The notes under the pieces were generated by a model. That model worked only from the letters and a program-made list of their open reading frames with translations. It searched no databases and had not been told where the DNA came from. Made by a program: the position numbers and the translations under genes. A stretch of 64,000 bases of DNA. It comes from Antilocapra americana. Taxonomy: Eukaryota; Chordata; Mammalia; Artiodactyla; Antilocapridae. This document shows positions 24,085-33,880 of this stretch, one piece after another. The stretch spans positions 43,251,643 to 43,315,642 of the forward strand of contig ML664161.1 in the NCBI GenBank assembly GCA_007570785.1, read 5' to 3'. Within the stretch, counting starts at the first letter, position 1; every line of letters begins with the position of its first letter.

Positions 24085-24485
24085 CACAGATTTGTCCTAT
24101 GGTTCTTAACTGGACTTCAGAATTATCTAAAGGGCTTCTTGGGCTTCCTTGGTGGCTAAACTGATAAAGAATTTGCCTCAATGCAGGAGACTTGGGTTTG
24201 ATCCCTGGGTTGGGAAGATCCCCTGGAGAAGGGAACAGTTACAGACGCCAGTATTCTGGCCAAGAGAATTCCATTGGCTGTATAGTCCATGAGATCACAG
24301 AGTCGGACACAACTGAGCAATTTTCACTTTCACTTTCAAAGGGTTTCTTAAAACATAGGCACTCAGATATTCACCTCTGAGTATCTGGTTCACTAGGTCT
24401 AGAGTAGGATCTAAGAATTTTTATTTTTCTAAGAAGCTTCTAGGTAATGCTGATGCTGCCAAGAACCAGTCTTTTAGGAGCACTG
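24085..24485 (+). mobile_element. MER5A-like hAT element split by a SINE
   Basis: The left part (ttcttaactggacttcagaa to 24,140) and right part (24,350-24,485, with 'gttcactaggtctagagtag', 'aagcttctaggtaatgctga' and 'tgctgccaagaaccagt') together follow the MER5A order. The element is interrupted exactly at the Bov-tA insertion at 24,141-24,337. Ancient; no transposase expected. Confidence 0.65.
24141..24337 (+). mobile_element. Bov-tA SINE nested in MER5A-like element
   Basis: Full head-to-tail Bov-tA: 'gggcttccttggtggctaaa', 'gggtttgatccctgggttgg', 'aagatcccctggagaaggga' and the tail 'agtcggacacaactgagca' with 'ttttcactttcactttc'. The 12-bp target-site duplication is aaagggcttctt (24,129-24,140) and aaagggtttctt (24,338-24,349), one mismatch, lying in MER5A-like sequence. 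Confidence 0.95.
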
Positions 24486-24489
24486 TCCT

Positions 24490-25075
24490 ACAGATTGTGC
24501 ATGTATCCGAGTGGTCATGATATATATGGGCAAGACAGTCCTAAAAAGGAAGTTAGTTTTGCATGATGTTGCTTTATGCTGCTTCTTTTCTCCCTTTCTG
24601 ACCTCCACAAGGTAAAAGTGAAAAAATGTGGAATTCGGGGCTAGCAAGGGAGCAACTCACTGTTTAGAGAAAATTTAGGTCTCCTGGTACTCAAGAATCA
24701 CACAGCAAAACCCTTCAGTTTGCTTTTAACTAGACCCTACTGTTGAGTGTGGTAGATTAACTTGGTGATGAGTACCAACCCCCCAATGAAGAACTGTTTG
24801 TTAGAAGACTAGACATAGGCAAACATAATTAGATGGATCCATGGGCAACTCATCTGTTAACCAAGATATCCATTAAGATAGATTTCTCCATGTCAGCTTA
24901 GGAGGAAATTCTTAGAGGAAAGAGAGATCCATTCTTGACCTATTCTAGTCAATATTTTTCTGAAAACTGGTAAGAAGTCTTGTATCATGAGCTCAGTTTG
25001 AACCAACAGGTAATATATCTACTTTAAAAAAAAAAAGCTAAGAAATATTTTAGCTGTGTTTTAAAATGATGTCCA
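24490..25075. other. No recognised feature
   Basis: Unassigned. This is the start of a long interval without ruminant-lineage insertions. Confidence 0.4.
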
Positions 25076-25390
25076 GATAGAGGTAGCTGGTGGTAGGGCT
25101 GGTTCCCCGGGAGCTCTAGGGAAGAATCCGTTTCCTGACCTTTTGTAGCTTCTCTAGGCCATCTGCACTCCTTGGCTTATGACCCCTTCCACAAATAACT
25201 CCAACCTCTTGTTTCTGTCATCACATCTCTTACTATTAGCTCTGACCCACCTGTCTCTGTCTTATAGGAACACTGGTAAGTACATTTAGCTCACATCCAT
25301 AAGACTGATTTGCTGTATAAGGTACCATTTGTAGGTTCTTGGGTAAGAATGTGGATATCTTTCTCAGGGTCATTATTTGGCCTACCACAG
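25076..25390 (-). mobile_element. MLT1-type LTR (ERVL-MaLR), solitary and ancient
   Basis: On the minus strand the LTR begins at the reverse complement of 'tttggcctaccacag' (25,377-25,391) and runs through 'tgggtaagaatgtggatatc', 'tgacccacctgtctctgtct' and 'cactccttggcttatgaccc'. No internal sequence or coding region is attached. Confidence 0.7.
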
Positions 25391-27629
25391 ACTACAGTTG
25401 AGATGTAGAGTCCCTTTCTCAGCACCAAAATGTAACAGGCTCTTTAATGAAAAATATGTGCAAAAGGAGTGTGGCCAAGACTAGGAAAGGCAAATAAGCC
25501 ACTTAGGTTTCCTCTGTGTACTGAAAGAACCAGAGAATCTCCTAAATACTCACCTAGGTCTAAGATCTTATGCTTTTATAAAATCAATCAGGCTGTTTCT
25601 AGATGACAGTTTAAATTTAAAACCAAGAGTTTATTTACTATCTCTAATATTCAGTATAAATATTGTCCACTTTTCTTTTGAATTTAAAAACTCACCTAAG
25701 GACTTCTTACTGAAAAGAAAAATAGTGTTTACACTATAAAAAGATCTCTAGTACAAGTGTTTCTCCCTTACTAATTCTTAAATACCCCATCCAATAATAC
25801 TACTTTAGTCTAAGCATCAAATCACTAGGCTTACACCAATAAGTATACCCCTATTACATATTGGAAACTTGAGGCACATAGAAAATAAATTGCAATTGCA
25901 TATGAAGAACTACAAGTATTTAACAATTGTTGCCTCCAGCTTGTCTCAGATATCATCAGCCAACATGGCCCGTTGTGATACCAGACAATACGTTAAGTAC
26001 GGCAAGTAGAGTGTAAAGACCTCATCCTGAAGATCTCAGTCTCAAGGCATGAGTAACAAAGTAGAGGACAGTCACTGAATGACAGATGTCCATTATTACA
26101 GGAGTCGAAGAGGTGGGAAAGGTCTTGAGTTTTATTCTTTGTTTTAAATTTGTCTTGTTCTCAGATTAGGGCATGGAAGTTGACCACTGATTCTCAAAAG
26201 GAAACATAGCTAGTTTGATACAGATCTCGCTACAGTATTAGAGTCATCCCACAAATACCAGTTTCAAATGATGATTTACAGAGGACCACAAAGAATAATT
26301 TGGAGGAAGTTTATAGGAAGGAAAGCTTTGAGAGCTGAACCAGAAAAGGTGCTTGAAAGTAAATCAAATTATGGCATACATTGAATTATGGCATTTATTA
26401 TTATGTGCAGCGTATGCATGGAATTTTGAACTAAAAGCTGAGGAAGCAAAGGTCTAGAAACTCTCATGCATAGTAAATAAATTAACCCTTTATTCTCCTA
26501 CTTTCTGTGTTCCTTATATTTGGTGATTTGTTCATACAAATGTACACTGAAAAGGACTAAAAACCTTTTCTCTGCAGTGGAAGCATTTAACTCTCTGTGC
26601 ACATGATTAAATAGATGCCTGTAGGAGATTTTCTTTGGTATCACGTAGATACAGCCAGTATTTCAAAGGCCAAGAATTCTTTGTGTAAAGGAGATGGGTG
26701 GTGTCTGTTTATGGCTGTCAAACTTTTAGAAGCTTATTGAATTGGGAAGCCTTTTCTGTTTCTTCTGTAATTTGAAGGTTATTCTAGTAATATGTTTGGT
26801 GAAAAGAAAGTTGCTAAATAAGTCAGGATCTAATAACTGGCTTAACAACTGTTCTAAAACCTAAGAGTTCAGTATACTGTGTCATTAAGGTGTCATTTAG
26901 GTCCGAGTCTTACTTTCTACTTTAAAATATTAGTTTTCATTGCTATTTTTTATGCTGGAAACTACATAGTAAAAGGAAATCAGCTTATCATGAGCAGGTC
27001 ATCAGTTCTTGAAATATCTGCCCATGATTAAAAAAAAATGATTGGAATCCTGTCACCAAGGAAATGGTTTAAAAATCTGTTTATTTCAGTGCCAAATGAA
27101 AATCTCAGCTTCAACTAGTTATCTGTATTTTACAACGACCTTAATTCTTTTGCCCATTCATTCATTACATGGCTACTATATATTAATCATTTAGAAAAAA
27201 GTACACCCTAGATTATTATATAAACCTTAAATATAACTATATGTTTGTGTGTGTGCCTATGCTTTTTTAAAGAGCACATTTGTGACAGGAAGTGAAGAAT
27301 GGCATAGTCAGGAAAAAATTAAAGAGACACGATGTAATTATCCGAACTGGAATTAAGCCAATTAATAACCCGTGTGCTAACAGTACCCTCAAAGTGCTGA
27401 AAATGCCGACAGATATTTAAATGCCCTGGGTGGTCATAGCCAGCAGTGTTCACCTCATCTGTTTGCAACACCATCCAGGGACACGGCTGACCCTGGCTTC
27501 TGAGGAAGGGCTGCCACCTGAAGCAAGCTGCAGAGGAGGTACAGGCTGTACAATCCTAGCGCAAGATTCGCTCAAGAGGTTGTGCATAGATTTTCACTTA
27601 TTTTCTAATGAAATCAATACACTGGTATT
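25391..27629. other. No supported gene; possible conserved patch near 27.3 kb
   Basis: No exon or recent repeat is recognised. At about 27,280-27,420 the text changes to a more balanced composition with ATTA-core strings (taattatccgaactggaatt, ccaattaataacc), as often seen in conserved non-coding elements; this is an impression only. The 93-codon frame at 27,421-27,702 overlaps L2/MIR sequence and is not a gene. Confidence 0.4.
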
Positions 27630-27690
27630 TTATGCATTTGTTCATTTATTCAACACATATTTACTGAATACCTTCCGTGTGCCAGCCCAG
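27630..27690 (-). mobile_element. L2 3' end fragment
   Basis: 'tttgttcatttattcaacac' then 'atatttactgaataccttcc' and 'gtgtgccagcc' is the reverse complement of the L2 3' end. Confidence 0.45.
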
Positions 27691-27945
27691 CATCATGGCT
27701 GAGGATGCAGGCTTTAAAGTCAGATTGCTTGGGTTTCACCTCCAACTCCATACTTGCTAGCTGTGTGCAAGTCACCTAACTCTTCTATGCCTTGATTTTC
27801 TTTTCTATGAAGTGAGGATTGGTAGTACCTAAATCACAGGGTTGTTGTAGCACTAAAGTTTGATTAAAATAAGTACTTAACAGAGTGCTTATCACAAATC
27901 AAGTGCTCAGTGATATATTGAATATTATTGTTGTTATTATTAACC
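27691..27945 (+). mobile_element. MIR SINE, near full length
   Basis: 'taaagtcagattgcttgggt', 'tagctgtgtgcaagtcacct', 'cagggttgttgtagcactaa' and a 3' end with 'agtgctcagtgatatattga' cover nearly all of MIR. One of the best MIR copies in the window. Confidence 0.75.
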
Positions 27946-28194
27946 ACGAAATAAAGAGACAAGGAAATCAAATACCCCTCAGATAATCCTTGAAGTTTAG
28001 ATTCCAAAATTTAGGGCCCTAAACTTTCCTCTTTTGAATAGAAATCTGTGTATTAGATGCTTGATGTACTGTGTGCATTCACGTCTTGAACTTGAACTAT
28101 GCTTTGACCTTAACACACTCAGCACATCTATAGTATGCAGTTTTGTTTATTCACACCCTCATTGTCTGCCTTCCTCAATAAAAACTACCATGTA

Positions 28195-28365
28195 ATTAGT
28201 GACCACGAACTCTATCTGTGTTAGCTCATGTCATCCTCAGAATAACGTTATGAGATGGATATTACCAGCTTATACAGGTAGGGAAACTGAGCCTCTGAGA
28301 GCAGCTACGACTGTCACACGATTACAATGGTCCATTCGAGGCTAAAGCTCACTCCGCTTTCACAC
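28195..28365 (-). mobile_element. MIR SINE
   Basis: 'gctcatgtcatcctcagaat', 'ggtagggaaactgagcctct' and 'gacacaattacaatgg'-like text around 28,315 match the reverse MIR core. Confidence 0.6.
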
Positions 28366-29479
28366 AGCTCATCCAGAACACCTTCACTAAGGACTGCACT
28401 GGGTTCCCTGGGTTCTTGCCTATCAGGTGCTTTGAGACCTACCTGCAGGAAGCCCTGCCGGTATCAAAATCACTGACTCCTCTTCCCCTTAAATCGATTG
28501 ATGATGGCCAGTGTGTTTGAGACATGCCACAGCAGCCATTGTTAAAGAGGTTGGCGTGCAAATAAACTAAATTACTCTGGCCATGACTTCTCTCGGATTA
28601 CTTGCCTTCGAGTGGGCTCCTCGATACCTGACATTTCTTTCCGTTTTCTTCTTTCACCCTAAGTATCAATGTCATTGCTGAAGCATGACTGAGAGTTTTT
28701 GCTTTTATGTACACCACCATTCTTGTTTTAGGACAAGAGATTTAATCTCCCCAGTAACATCTGATGGCACTGTTCTCTTCATAAGCACCTCTTTCCCCCT
28801 TAAAAAAATTTTTACCTTCAATTATCTGCTGTCAGAGGGAGAGTCTTACTGAATATGACCATGTGTGTCCTAAAAAGATACCATCAATTACGTGGGCAGA
28901 TGATACAGTGTCCCCTTTCTAATTTAGTAACTTGTTTCAATTGAAATACATAGGAAGAGTTGCCTATAGCACATCTTCCAGGTAACAAATCTCATCCGTG
29001 ACTGAAAATGACACTGTAAGCTGAAAGACAACCTCTTTCACCCACAGTGTGCCTATATTTTAAAAATGAGCTGTATGAAAGAACCACATCTTTTTACCTG
29101 GTGATGTGTAGCAGATGATATTCACAAAGAGAATTGCAAACTCTGGGAGAGGTCTTTGTAGACTGATCCACTGGTCTTCACCAACTTGGAGTGTGGCACC
29201 AGCTATACCTTGCTGAGACTGGGCATGTACAATGTTATATTTTTCTGCTTTTCTCTCAGAACAAATTAAGCACTTAAATCCCTAGAATTCAAAATGAACC
29301 AAAAAAAAAAAAAAAGATTTTTTTTTTTCCACTTAGCTACTTAGACGTTTTTAAAAATTAGAGGTCTGGGCACTTACTATATAGATGGAAGCATCTGGTT
29401 ATTCTGGAGACAACAGTGATTTCCATACCTGTTGGGCCGGAATTTGTAAAGAAAGCTGGAAGTTGGCTAATCTGATGGA
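28366..29479. other. No supported gene
   Basis: Single-copy-looking DNA with an A-run at 29,300-29,315 followed directly by a T-run at 29,319-29,329. No recent transposon. Confidence 0.4.
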
Positions 29480-29645
29480 AACAGAAGCAGCACTGGTGGG
29501 CCACTGGAGCTCCGACGTCAGCCCTGCCACTGCCCTTGTGATTTATCAGCCTGAGTCTCTAGTCCTCAGTTTCCTTATCTGCTAAATGAGGGCGCTGGAG
29601 AGATTGATCTCTGTGGCTTTTCCCGGCTCTGGTACTCTTGGGTCT
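29480..29645 (+). mobile_element. MIR-family remnant
   Basis: 'cagccctgccactgcccttg', 'tcctcagtttccttatctgc' and 'gattgatctctgtggctttt' follow a MIR-type core in sense direction. The exact subfamily is unclear. Confidence 0.45.
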
Positions 29646-30129
29646 GAGAATCGCCTTCAGTGTCTGCCATAGTCTGCCCTGCCAGCTCTGTTTGTCACAA
29701 AGATTAATCTATTTTAACTGTACCTTGGAGTGCTCCCGGGAGAGGAGGATGGATGGATTGTTTTGCACCTATTATTGCATCAGAACTTTTGCCTTTTTAG
29801 ACAAGATCGTGCCGTGCCTAAAATCTGTCTGCCTGTCTGCCCACTGACTTTGTCTGTGCTGATCTCTTGCCATGGTGCCTCTTCTTCCAGCATCCATCTC
29901 CCTCCAAGATCTAGACTCGGCATCCGACTGTACCTGTCTTGTTCTCTGCAGCATCTGTCTGCTACACTCCTAGACCATCGTTAATAAACTTTCACACATT
30001 ACACACAGACCCTAATATGTTGGCACCTGCACATAAATATCTACCGTTGATAAAACTAGGGGAGAAAACTCCATTTTTTAAAAAAGACCTCTATCTAGTG
30101 CCATTTATATTGGCACTTTTTGTTTAGTT
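29646..30129. other. Region upstream of the promoter-like segment
   Basis: Several overlapping frames of 60-84 codons on both strands occur at 29,638-29,984, but none has domain features. The sequence is single-copy-looking and could hold upstream regulatory DNA. 'gttaataaactttcac' at 29,980-29,995 contains an AATAAA hexamer, which alone means little. Confidence 0.35.
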
Positions 30130-30325
30130 GTAAGTTTTAATAGTTCCCCCTTTGAGGATTTGTCAGCACGAGCAGTATTGCTTATCAGAACACACCAACA
30201 GTCTTTTTGTAATATTCGCTTTTCCCCTTTGGTTCAGCCGAGCCTGCTGACAGATCATTCAAATTCAATTGTTTTATGTCTAAGCCGAACAGCTAATTAA
30301 AGTAGGGATGATTAACCTGACTGGC
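30130..30325 (+). promoter_or_regulatory. Candidate promoter-proximal regulatory element
   Basis: Immediately before the CT-rich tract is a 200-bp stretch with balanced composition and clustered homeodomain/SOX-like cores: 'attcaattgtttta' (about 30,265), 'cagctaattaaag' (about 30,290) and 'gatgattaacc' (about 30,308). It contains no repeat. This style of sequence is typical of conserved elements near developmental genes, but conservation was not measured. Confidence 0.35.
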
Positions 30326-30329
30326 AGTG

Positions 30330-30514
30330 TCGCTCTCCCTCTCGCGCGCTCTCTCCCTCTCCCTTTCTCTCTCTCCCTCCCTCCTGTTCCAATCAGTCTT
30401 TTTCTCACACTCTCTCTCTCCTTCCGTGTCTCTCTCTCTCTCTCCCTCTGTCTCTCTCCCCCCCCCCCCCTCCCCCCCCCGCCCCCCCTCTCGCTCTCTC
30501 CCCCCCTCGGTTGG

Positions 30515-30574
<60 letters not shown>

Positions 30575-30612
30575 TGCTCTACTGTTTTTTTTTTTTCCCT
30601 CTCTCTCTCCTA
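30330..30612. repeat. Polypyrimidine tract with (CT)25 and C-runs
   Basis: About 280 bases are almost wholly C and T on the + strand. They include C-runs at about 30,458-30,480, a perfect (CT)25 run at 30,519-30,568 and a T-run at about 30,585-30,597. The frames of 100-120 codons here are low-complexity (SL or RE repeats) and not genes. Such tracts are common in promoters and 5'UTRs and can form triplex DNA. Confidence 0.95.
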
Positions 30613-30630
30613 AACGTGGTCTGCTTGCTG

Positions 30631-30717
30631 ATGGCAGAATGGCACTCGGAGATTTGTGCATTGTGTCTGGTTTCCTACGGGCAGGCTGACCCAGTGCCTC
30701 CAGGGACTTATCAATAG
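30631..30717 (+). CDS. Possible upstream ORF, 28 codons
   Basis: ATG at 30,631 opens a 28-residue frame (MAEWHSEICALCLVSYGQAD… ) ending in TAG. The context is moderate: C at -3, G at +4. It has no known domain. If the surrounding sequence is transcribed as a 5'UTR this would act, at most, as a translational control element. Evidence that it is translated is absent. Confidence 0.2.
   Translation: MAEWHSEICALCLVSYGQADPVPPGTYQ
30639..30689 (+). CDS. Possible upstream ORF, 16 codons, strong start context
   Basis: The second ATG has A at -3 and G at +4, the two most important positions for start-site strength, and opens MALGDLCIVSGFLRAG followed by TGA. It overlaps the previous short frame in another frame. 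Of interest only if the transcript exists. Confidence 0.2.
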   Translation: MALGDLCIVSGFLRAG

Positions 30718-30959
30718 ACCACTCAGAAGAGACACAGACAGGAGAGAGGAGGAGGGGTGGGGGGAGAGAGAGAGAATCAATATCAAGAATAGAAGGAGCT
30801 CCGAAGCCATTTTTTTTTTAAAGAAGTATCGGGACTTGGGAGAGGGTGACAAAGAAGGTTTTTCAAAGAGGCAGTGGAGGAGGTTCTAATAAATTTGGAA
30901 GGAAACAGTTCCCTGTCTTGGGAAAAGGAGAACTCCTGACTGATTAGCATTCACACCAG

Positions 30960-31330
30960 GTATGAGATGTTCGCTACCCCTTATCACTGTGTCGCAACGG
31001 AGATGGAAAAGCCTTTTTTTTTTTTTTAAGGAGACTGAGGGAGCATGTATTTCGCTGTGTTTGTTGTTGGGGGGTAAGGGGGTGGTGTGAGATCTGTGGG
31101 CATTTGTGTATGGGAGCAGAAAGAATGGAAGCAGTACAACGGGGGGTGGGAAAGAGTATGGAGTATGTTACTGTCTTCCCTGTCTTTGTGCACCCCTGGG
31201 GGGTTACCCAAGTTCATTTCTAGCAGGTGGATTTAGACGGGAGTTACTTAACGCTTGACCGCCAGTTTTGAAAAAAAGAAAAAGAAAAAAAAAAAACGCT
31301 GCTTCCTATGTCTATTAAAGGAAGCTCCAA
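30960..31330. other. Putative intron start
   Basis: Begins with GTATGAG after the candidate exon. It is G/T-rich, with a T-run at about 31,014-31,027, G-runs near 31,070 and 31,142, and an A-run at about 31,268-31,295. No exon is seen. Confidence 0.35.
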
Positions 31331-31377
31331 TTTCTCTCTCTCTCTCTCTCTCCTCTCTCTCTGTTCCTCTCTCTCTT

Positions 31378-31413
<36 letters not shown>

Positions 31414-31460
31414 CCCCCATCTCTCTTCCCCTCTCTCCCTCTCCCTCTCTCTTCTTTTTT
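31331..31460. repeat. Second polypyrimidine (CT)n tract
   Basis: Another + strand C/T-only stretch with several perfect CT runs (for example 31,382-31,410), about 800 bases after the first. The frames of 70-107 codons across it are low-complexity products. Confidence 0.95.
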
Positions 31461-33420
31461 TCCTCTTCTAACCAGACAGCGGGAGGGTTCCTGGCTCCCA
31501 GCCAGCCCAAAAGCCTCTAAGTGTTTTGCACTTGTTTCAGGGAGTAGCTGCCCGGGGATTTTTCAGCATTTTCACTAGAGAACAAAGAGTTCTTTACAAA
31601 GGGAAGGGGTGGTGGGGGGGGAGTGAGCTTAATGTCTGATATATGTTTTTCTATTTTTATTAGTTTTTCGCCTAAAAAGAGAGAGACAGGAATACAACAT
31701 TCACTCTATAAAGACACAAAGACATTCCCAAAGAAATCCAATTATCTTTTCTCCCCATCACCCCAATATATATATATATATACACACATATATATATATA
31801 TAATAAAAAGGAAAAAAGACTAATTAAGTTGGATATGTTGCTCTTTTCTCTTCTTTTAATCTTTCTAAATCCTACTGTTCTTATGCTCACTCCATGGTAT
31901 TTTTTTCTACTCACAATAAAAGTTGTTCAGGATACATCCTCTCTTACCATCTCTTTTACCCATTCTGGGTCCCTAAAATCCTGTGGAGCAGAGAACAAGA
32001 CTCCACAAAATAATCAGTTTAGTGGCAAGAACATCTTCTACTTTTGCCACTTGAGTAAAAAGTTAATTATGGGATTTGGGTTCCCAAAATACCAATGGGG
32101 TACATTAGTTCATTCGGTCTCACAAGTTTTTGCATCCGTTTAAAAGGTACCTCTTGTGTCACTTGTCAGTTATTAAGAAAAGGTACTAAAGGAACAGATA
32201 TTTGATTTTATTTTTGTTTCTATTTAATGATGTAAATGGCAAAAAAAGAAAGAAAAACAGAGATTATTGCCCCATCCGTGATCCACTAGTTCAAGCGAAA
32301 TATGGTCTAGACAGAGATTTTTCTACGATTCTGATTGCCCACGTAGCTTTGCATGTTCTCCATTTGATTTTTTTGCCTATGCATGTGTATTTTCACCATG
32401 AATTTGTGTTTGTAGCAAACATTCCAGAGTGCTTATCATTTTCAAATTAATGCTCCAACAAAAGAAGAAAGAAATCATGTGAACTGTCTGTGCAAAACGT
32501 GTAAACAATTACACCTTTTATACATGCTGTTCATTTATATCTTTATACTAATATCCTTGAATTGTAAACTCAATGTTTTCTTTCTAAAAGTTTTCCTCCT
32601 AATGCATTTATATTTTGATTGCTATTTGAAAATCTCTTTAGGATACTTAATAGACACAAAACTGAACAAGGGGGAAATTCACAAGCGCCACAGAAATCCT
32701 TAAATATATACTATAGGCAGTACCTAACTACAAATAACTATTTTACTAAGTGGAAACCAGCTACAACAGTTGTGTCAAGATTTAGAAACTCTTTCCTTTC
32801 CTTTTTTTTTTTTTTTTTCATCCACTGAAAATATAATCTGTTCTTGTCCCTGGGGTGGGAAACTGTAGGGAAAATATAGATATATACATTTTTCCATATT
32901 TTTAGAATACATTTATGTAACTGCTTCTCAAGGATGTAATACATAACAGGGCAGAGAGTGGTGTCTAGTCAGTAAGCCCTTCTGGCTGGGAGGTGTGAGC
33001 GCCTTATGTTTGAAGTAACTTGATAACAAGGAGTCTTTTCGGAAAACCTTAGTGTGTATGTGTTGCCTCAGTAATGACCCATCAGAGAAAAAACAAGAGC
33101 TAGGTGGCCAGTGTTTGCACTTGAACTCGCTGAAAGACATTAGAATGAGGGGAACTTTTGGCAAATCCAAATTTCTCTAGGGTAACTCACTTCTTATAGT
33201 GTTTTGCCTTAGACTTTTCTGTATTTCTGTAGAGATTTTTAATGCTCTTAAGAGTGCTTAAGGAGAAAAAGATCTTTAAAAAGAAAGTCATCAAAATAAG
33301 AGAAAAGAAACTCGGTCTTGAAAAAGTTTTATTTTGAAAGCAAGAGCTTTTTTTTTCCCTCTTCTTTTTCCCTTTTGACTTGTTTCGGATTTTTTTTTCC
33401 TGCCCTGAACTCTTTTGTTG
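31461..33420. other. No supported gene; AT-rich with simple repeats
   Basis: Compound (TA)n(AC)n(TA)n at about 31,766-31,802, and T-runs near 32,800-32,818. Open frames up to 104 codons (31,829-32,143) show no family features. No ruminant transposon. Confidence 0.4.
31766..31802. repeat. Compound TA/CA microsatellite
   Basis: TA dinucleotides, then ACACAC, then TA dinucleotides. Confidence 0.95.
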
Positions 33421-33880
33421 CCATGGGCTGTTATGTTTGCATTTTTGTTTTCTGCTTGTACTTTTTAGGGGGTGTCTGTTTTTGATGTGACCAAAGGGGT
33501 TTATGGAAGAGACAGAGGGGCTCCTGAAGAGGCTCATATGAAAGCTGCACCAGCCCCTCTCGATCCCAACCCAGGCAGCTCCTATCAGCCAGTCGTGCCG
33601 CCAGGAGTAGGGAAAGGTGATAGCTGTCATTCTGCGATTCTTCGTGCATCTGACCTGAGAGTAACACATTCACAGTCGAGGAGAAAAGCGAAAAAAAATA
33701 AAGGAGGAGGAAAGAAAAGCTCTTTGAGCTGGAATACACTGGCTCTTTCTTCCTGTAGGCAATCCGCTCCAGTTCTTGGCGACGTGTCCTGCACTATCAG
33801 ATATCATATGACTTTTTATTTAGATTCCTTTTCGGAGAATGGCCTGTTAGGACTTTGTTTGTTTTCTTTTATTTAATTTC
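33421..33880 (+). other. Candidate exon-like patch of unknown nature
   Basis: A 460-bp repeat-free patch with more C, G and CpG than its AT-rich surroundings. An acceptor-like 'tgcttgtactttttag' ends at 33,468, and the frame after it stays open to 33,876 (about 134 codons). It begins SVFDVTKGVYGRDRGAPEEA and holds a proline-rich stretch around 33,550-33,600, then a lysine-rich stretch. A 160-codon frame overlaps on the minus strand (33,187-33,669). I recognise no family on either strand. An ATG in the + frame lies at 33,538. It may be a conserved non-coding element, an alternative exon or chance. Confidence 0.25.

Larger units (their letters stand above)
30613..30959 (+). other. Candidate non-coding first exon (5'UTR) with splice donor
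   Basis: Following the CT tract is a purine-rich stretch without repeats that ends in a good donor, CAG|GTATGAG, at 30,959/30,960. Two short frames start near its 5' end (30,631 and 30,639) and then stops occur in all frames before the donor, including TGA TTA G near 30,939-30,945. So if this is an exon it is most likely 5'UTR. There is no TATA box and no CpG island. The start site is unknown; I set the left edge at the end of the CT tract. Gene identity not recognised. Confidence 0.35.

Noticed and set aside
30293..30689. Open frames of 100-122 codons across the CT tract on both strands
   Set aside because: They are simple-repeat translations (SL, LS or RE runs) with no complex sequence; any CT repeat gives them.
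31244..31578. Frames of 70-107 codons across the second CT tract
   Set aside because: Same reason: low-complexity translation of a dinucleotide repeat.
30130..31600. Naming the gene at the promoter-like segment
   Set aside because: Several developmental and neuronal genes have CT-rich 5'UTRs; no coding sequence in the window allows a choice, so no symbol is given.
33187..33669. 160-codon minus-strand frame as a gene
   Set aside because: Its second half is lysine/serine/phenylalanine-rich from T-rich DNA, no family is recognised, and it overlaps an equally unsupported + frame. Kept only as a finding to test.
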